Part shown: positions 5,176 to 6,356 of the stretch, one piece after another
Layout: every line of letters begins with the position of its first letter
How positions within the stretch are numbered: the stretch's first letter is position 1
Source: Bifidobacteriaceae bacterium
GTDB lineage: Bacteria; Actinomycetota; Actinomycetes; Actinomycetales; Bifidobacteriaceae
DNA: 6,356 nt
NCBI GenBank assembly: GCA_031260825.1
Contig: JAISKS010000085.1
Span: 1 to 6,356 of the forward strand
Reading direction: 5' to 3'
Made by a program: the position numbers and the translations under genes
Notes under the pieces: model-generated
What the model saw: only the letters and a program-made list of their open reading frames with translations
Database searches by the model: none
Told to the model about the DNA's origin: nothing

Positions 5176-6090
5176 ATGATCAATTCTAAGATTCTTGTAT
5201 CTGGCGCCGATTATCTTACAAATTCCCCCCAAAATTCCAGCCCAATAAACCCCTACTATTATCTCGGATCCTCCCCCGTAGACGCATCATTAGCAATCCG
5301 TGAACACGCAGAAATTGTAAAATGTTTTAAAGAATGTGGTACAGATATCGTACAAATTGACCCACCCATTAATGAGCAAGATGGCGTGTACACTGCAAAC
5401 TGGGCTTTCATATTAGAAGGTACAGCATTCATTGCAAACCTTCCTAATGCTAGATCCGGCGAGCGCGAATACGCACGCAAAACATTAGCAGAATTAGGAT
5501 TCAACATCGTGGATGTGCCTAGTGAATTTGCCTTTAGCGGACAAGGAGATATGCTCAAATGCGGTGCTACTATTTTCTGCGGACACGGGTACAGAACCGA
5601 CATTGCCGCGATCGATTTTATTATACGGTACATATCTGAAAGCAATAATTTCTCGCAAAATTACGAGTTCATTATCCTCAAAACCGTACCAGTTTATAAT
5701 AGAGATATTTCGCAAAATACTTCAGACCCAGATGAAATTTGGATCAACCCCTCAACTCAAAAACCCGACTCATACTTTTTTGATATCGACCTTGCGCTTA
5801 GCGTGATTTCTGAAGAATTAATCGCATACTGTCCAGACGCCTTTGACAAAAATAGTCTCGCAAAAATACAGAAACTCCCACTGAAAAAAATCGAAGTAAA
5901 CCGCTCAGAAGCTATAGAAAATTTCGCCTTAAACCTAGTCTCCACAGGCGAATCTGTGATAATGTCAAGCACTGCAAATTCACTAAAATCTAAATTAGAA
6001 AGCTTAGGACTTAAAATCTACACACCTGAAATTTCTGAACTGAAAAAATGCGGCGGCTATATCCGCTGCATCTCGCTTACATTAAGCTAA
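5176..6090 (+). CDS. DDAH / arginine deiminase-like (guanidino-modifying fold) protein with altered active site
   Basis: A 304-residue soluble protein of the dimethylarginine dimethylaminohydrolase / amidinotransferase superfamily, whose members act on arginine-like guanidino groups through a cysteine. Family landmarks are DGVYTANWAFI (69-79), RSGERE (93-98), FSGQGDML (120-127), GYRTD (138-142), DIDLAL (203-208), CPDAFD (219-224) and a C-terminal CGGYIRCISL (292-301) with the expected catalytic Cys298. Against my memory of the family, FEGxGD has become FSGQGD (Glu to Ser121) and FYHLDT has become FFDIDL (catalytic His to Asp203). The protein has only two histidines (44, 137), neither near that site. 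The stretch between GYRTD and FFDID (143-200) is about 30 residues longer than I remember. No frameshift or stop is seen, and the frame is otherwise well kept. It may be a pseudoenzyme, binding protein or altered enzyme. The operon links it to amino acid uptake. Confidence 0.85.
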   Translation: MINSKILVSGADYLTNSPQNSSPINPYYYLGSSPVDASLAIREHAEIVKCFKECGTDIVQIDPPINEQDGVYTANWAFILEGTAFIANLPNARSGEREYARKTLAELGFNIVDVPSEFAFSGQGDMLKCGATIFCGHGYRTDIAAIDFIIRYISESNNFSQNYEFIILKTVPVYNRDISQNTSDPDEIWINPSTQKPDSYFFDIDLALSVISEELIAYCPDAFDKNSLAKIQKLPLKKIEVNRSEAIENFALNLVSTGESVIMSSTANSLKSKLESLGLKIYTPEISELKKCGGYIRCISLTLS

Positions 6091-6198
6091 AAAGCATTAA
6101 GCTAGAGTTAATTAATCTAGTGGCATTAAGCCAGAGGGATTAAGTTAGAGAATTTTAAGCTAAAGAGCATTAAGCTAGAAGGAATTAAGCAAGCGGTA
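6081..6198. repeat. 15-bp tandem repeat array between convergent genes, eight copies
   Basis: Copies start at 6081, 6096, 6111, 6125, 6139, 6154, 6169 and 6184, with spacings of 15, 15, 14, 14, 15, 15 and 15. The consensus is about ATTAAGCTAGAGGGC; the ATTAAG core is exact in six copies and off by one base in the other two. The first copy contains the end of the DDAH-fold gene (stop TAA at 6088-6090) and the last contains the stop of the minus-strand gene (6185-6187). There is no T-run terminator. A short imperfect palindrome at 6102-6120 (CTAGA, TTAATTAA, TCTAG) arises from two neighbouring copies. Confidence 0.85.
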
Positions 6199-6356
6199 CA
6201 GAATATTCAACTGCGCGCCAGTCTAATCCATGATATGGTGATGTATTATTTATTCCTACATTCCAGGTTCTAACAACTAAAGAATTATTTGACAAAAACG
6301 TAGCACAAAGCCTGCCGCCCTCATCACTATCAAGCGATGGGCTAACAAAATATTCA
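6185..6356 (-). CDS. Hypothetical protein, C-terminal 56 residues (partial)
   Basis: On the minus strand a frame is open from the window edge to a TAA at 6187-6185, encoding 56 residues that end in YSVPLA; its start lies outside the window. I do not recognise the family. The piece is soluble-looking, with no membrane helix, and rich in Ser, Asn and aromatics, with stretches such as GGRLCATFLSNNSLVVRTW and SPYHGLDWRAVEYSVPLA. This alternating polar/hydrophobic pattern suggests beta structure, as in secreted or surface proteins, but that is only a guess. Its composition looks like real coding sequence, and it converges on the DDAH-fold gene across the 15-bp repeats, where its stop codon sits in the last copy. 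Confidence 0.6.
   Translation of the reverse strand, partial: EYFVSPSLDSDEGGRLCATFLSNNSLVVRTWNVGINNTSPYHGLDWRAVEYSVPLA

Noticed and set aside
5259..5972. Several open frames on both strands within the DDAH-fold gene
   Set aside because: They are shadows of a well-matched family protein and lack motifs and ribosome-binding sites.
5176..6090. Frameshift or stop creating the loss of catalytic residues in the DDAH-fold gene
   Set aside because: Family motifs before and after the changed positions are in one continuous frame, so the changes look like true substitutions.
6102..6120. Rho-independent terminator between the convergent genes
   Set aside because: The palindrome is AT-rich and weak, has no following T-run, and is explained by two neighbouring repeat copies.

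Overview
The window looks like part of the chromosome of a low-GC actinobacterium. The best clue is the partial ArgH on the minus strand. Its wording (LAPYDIAGS, GRTHMQHAQPVLLAHQLMA, SGALAGNT, EEIIIWNTKEF) is what I remember of actinobacterial and especially bifidobacterial ArgH, although the DNA is much more AT-rich than typical bifidobacteria. A host-associated, reduced relative of Bifidobacteriaceae would fit; this is an inference from remembered family sequences, not from a search. Apparent leaderless promoters in front of three transcription units also fit Actinobacteria.

Layout. (1) 1-864, minus: the first 288 codons of argH, cut by the window edge inside the GSSxMP signature. (2) 891-1715, minus: a complete rhomboid-type intramembrane serine protease, 26 bp upstream of argH and probably in one operon with it. 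(3) 1716-2036: a divergent intergenic region holding the rhomboid promoter, a long near-perfect inverted repeat (1754-1829), four 33-bp tandem repeats plus a diverged fifth copy (1872-2024), and the promoter of the next gene. (4) 2037-3356, plus: a very AT-rich AAA ATPase with a DUF4143 / PD-(D/E)xK-like C-terminus, probably acquired horizontally. (5) 3357-3481: a short spacer with an extended -10 promoter. (6) 3482-5173, plus: a polar amino acid ABC transporter protein that fuses a periplasmic-type binding domain to its permease. (7) 5176-6090, plus: a guanidino-group-modifying-fold (DDAH / arginine deiminase-like) protein, 2 bp downstream and so in the same operon. (8) 6081-6198: eight copies of a ~15-bp tandem repeat filling the gap between convergent genes. 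(9) 6185-6356, minus: the C-terminal end of an unrecognised protein.

How the genes fit together. Arginine-type chemistry occurs on both sides: ArgH makes arginine, and the transporter/DDAH-fold pair suggests uptake and turnover of an amino acid or guanidino compound. The DDAH-fold protein keeps the family cysteine, but by my alignment it has lost the catalytic histidine and glutamate, so it may not be an ordinary hydrolase. This is the most interesting protein in the window. The most interesting DNA is the 321-bp divergent region with its hairpin and promoter-like 33-bp repeats, and the 15-bp array in which both convergent genes find their stop codons. No rRNA, tRNA, CRISPR array or insertion sequence is visible.
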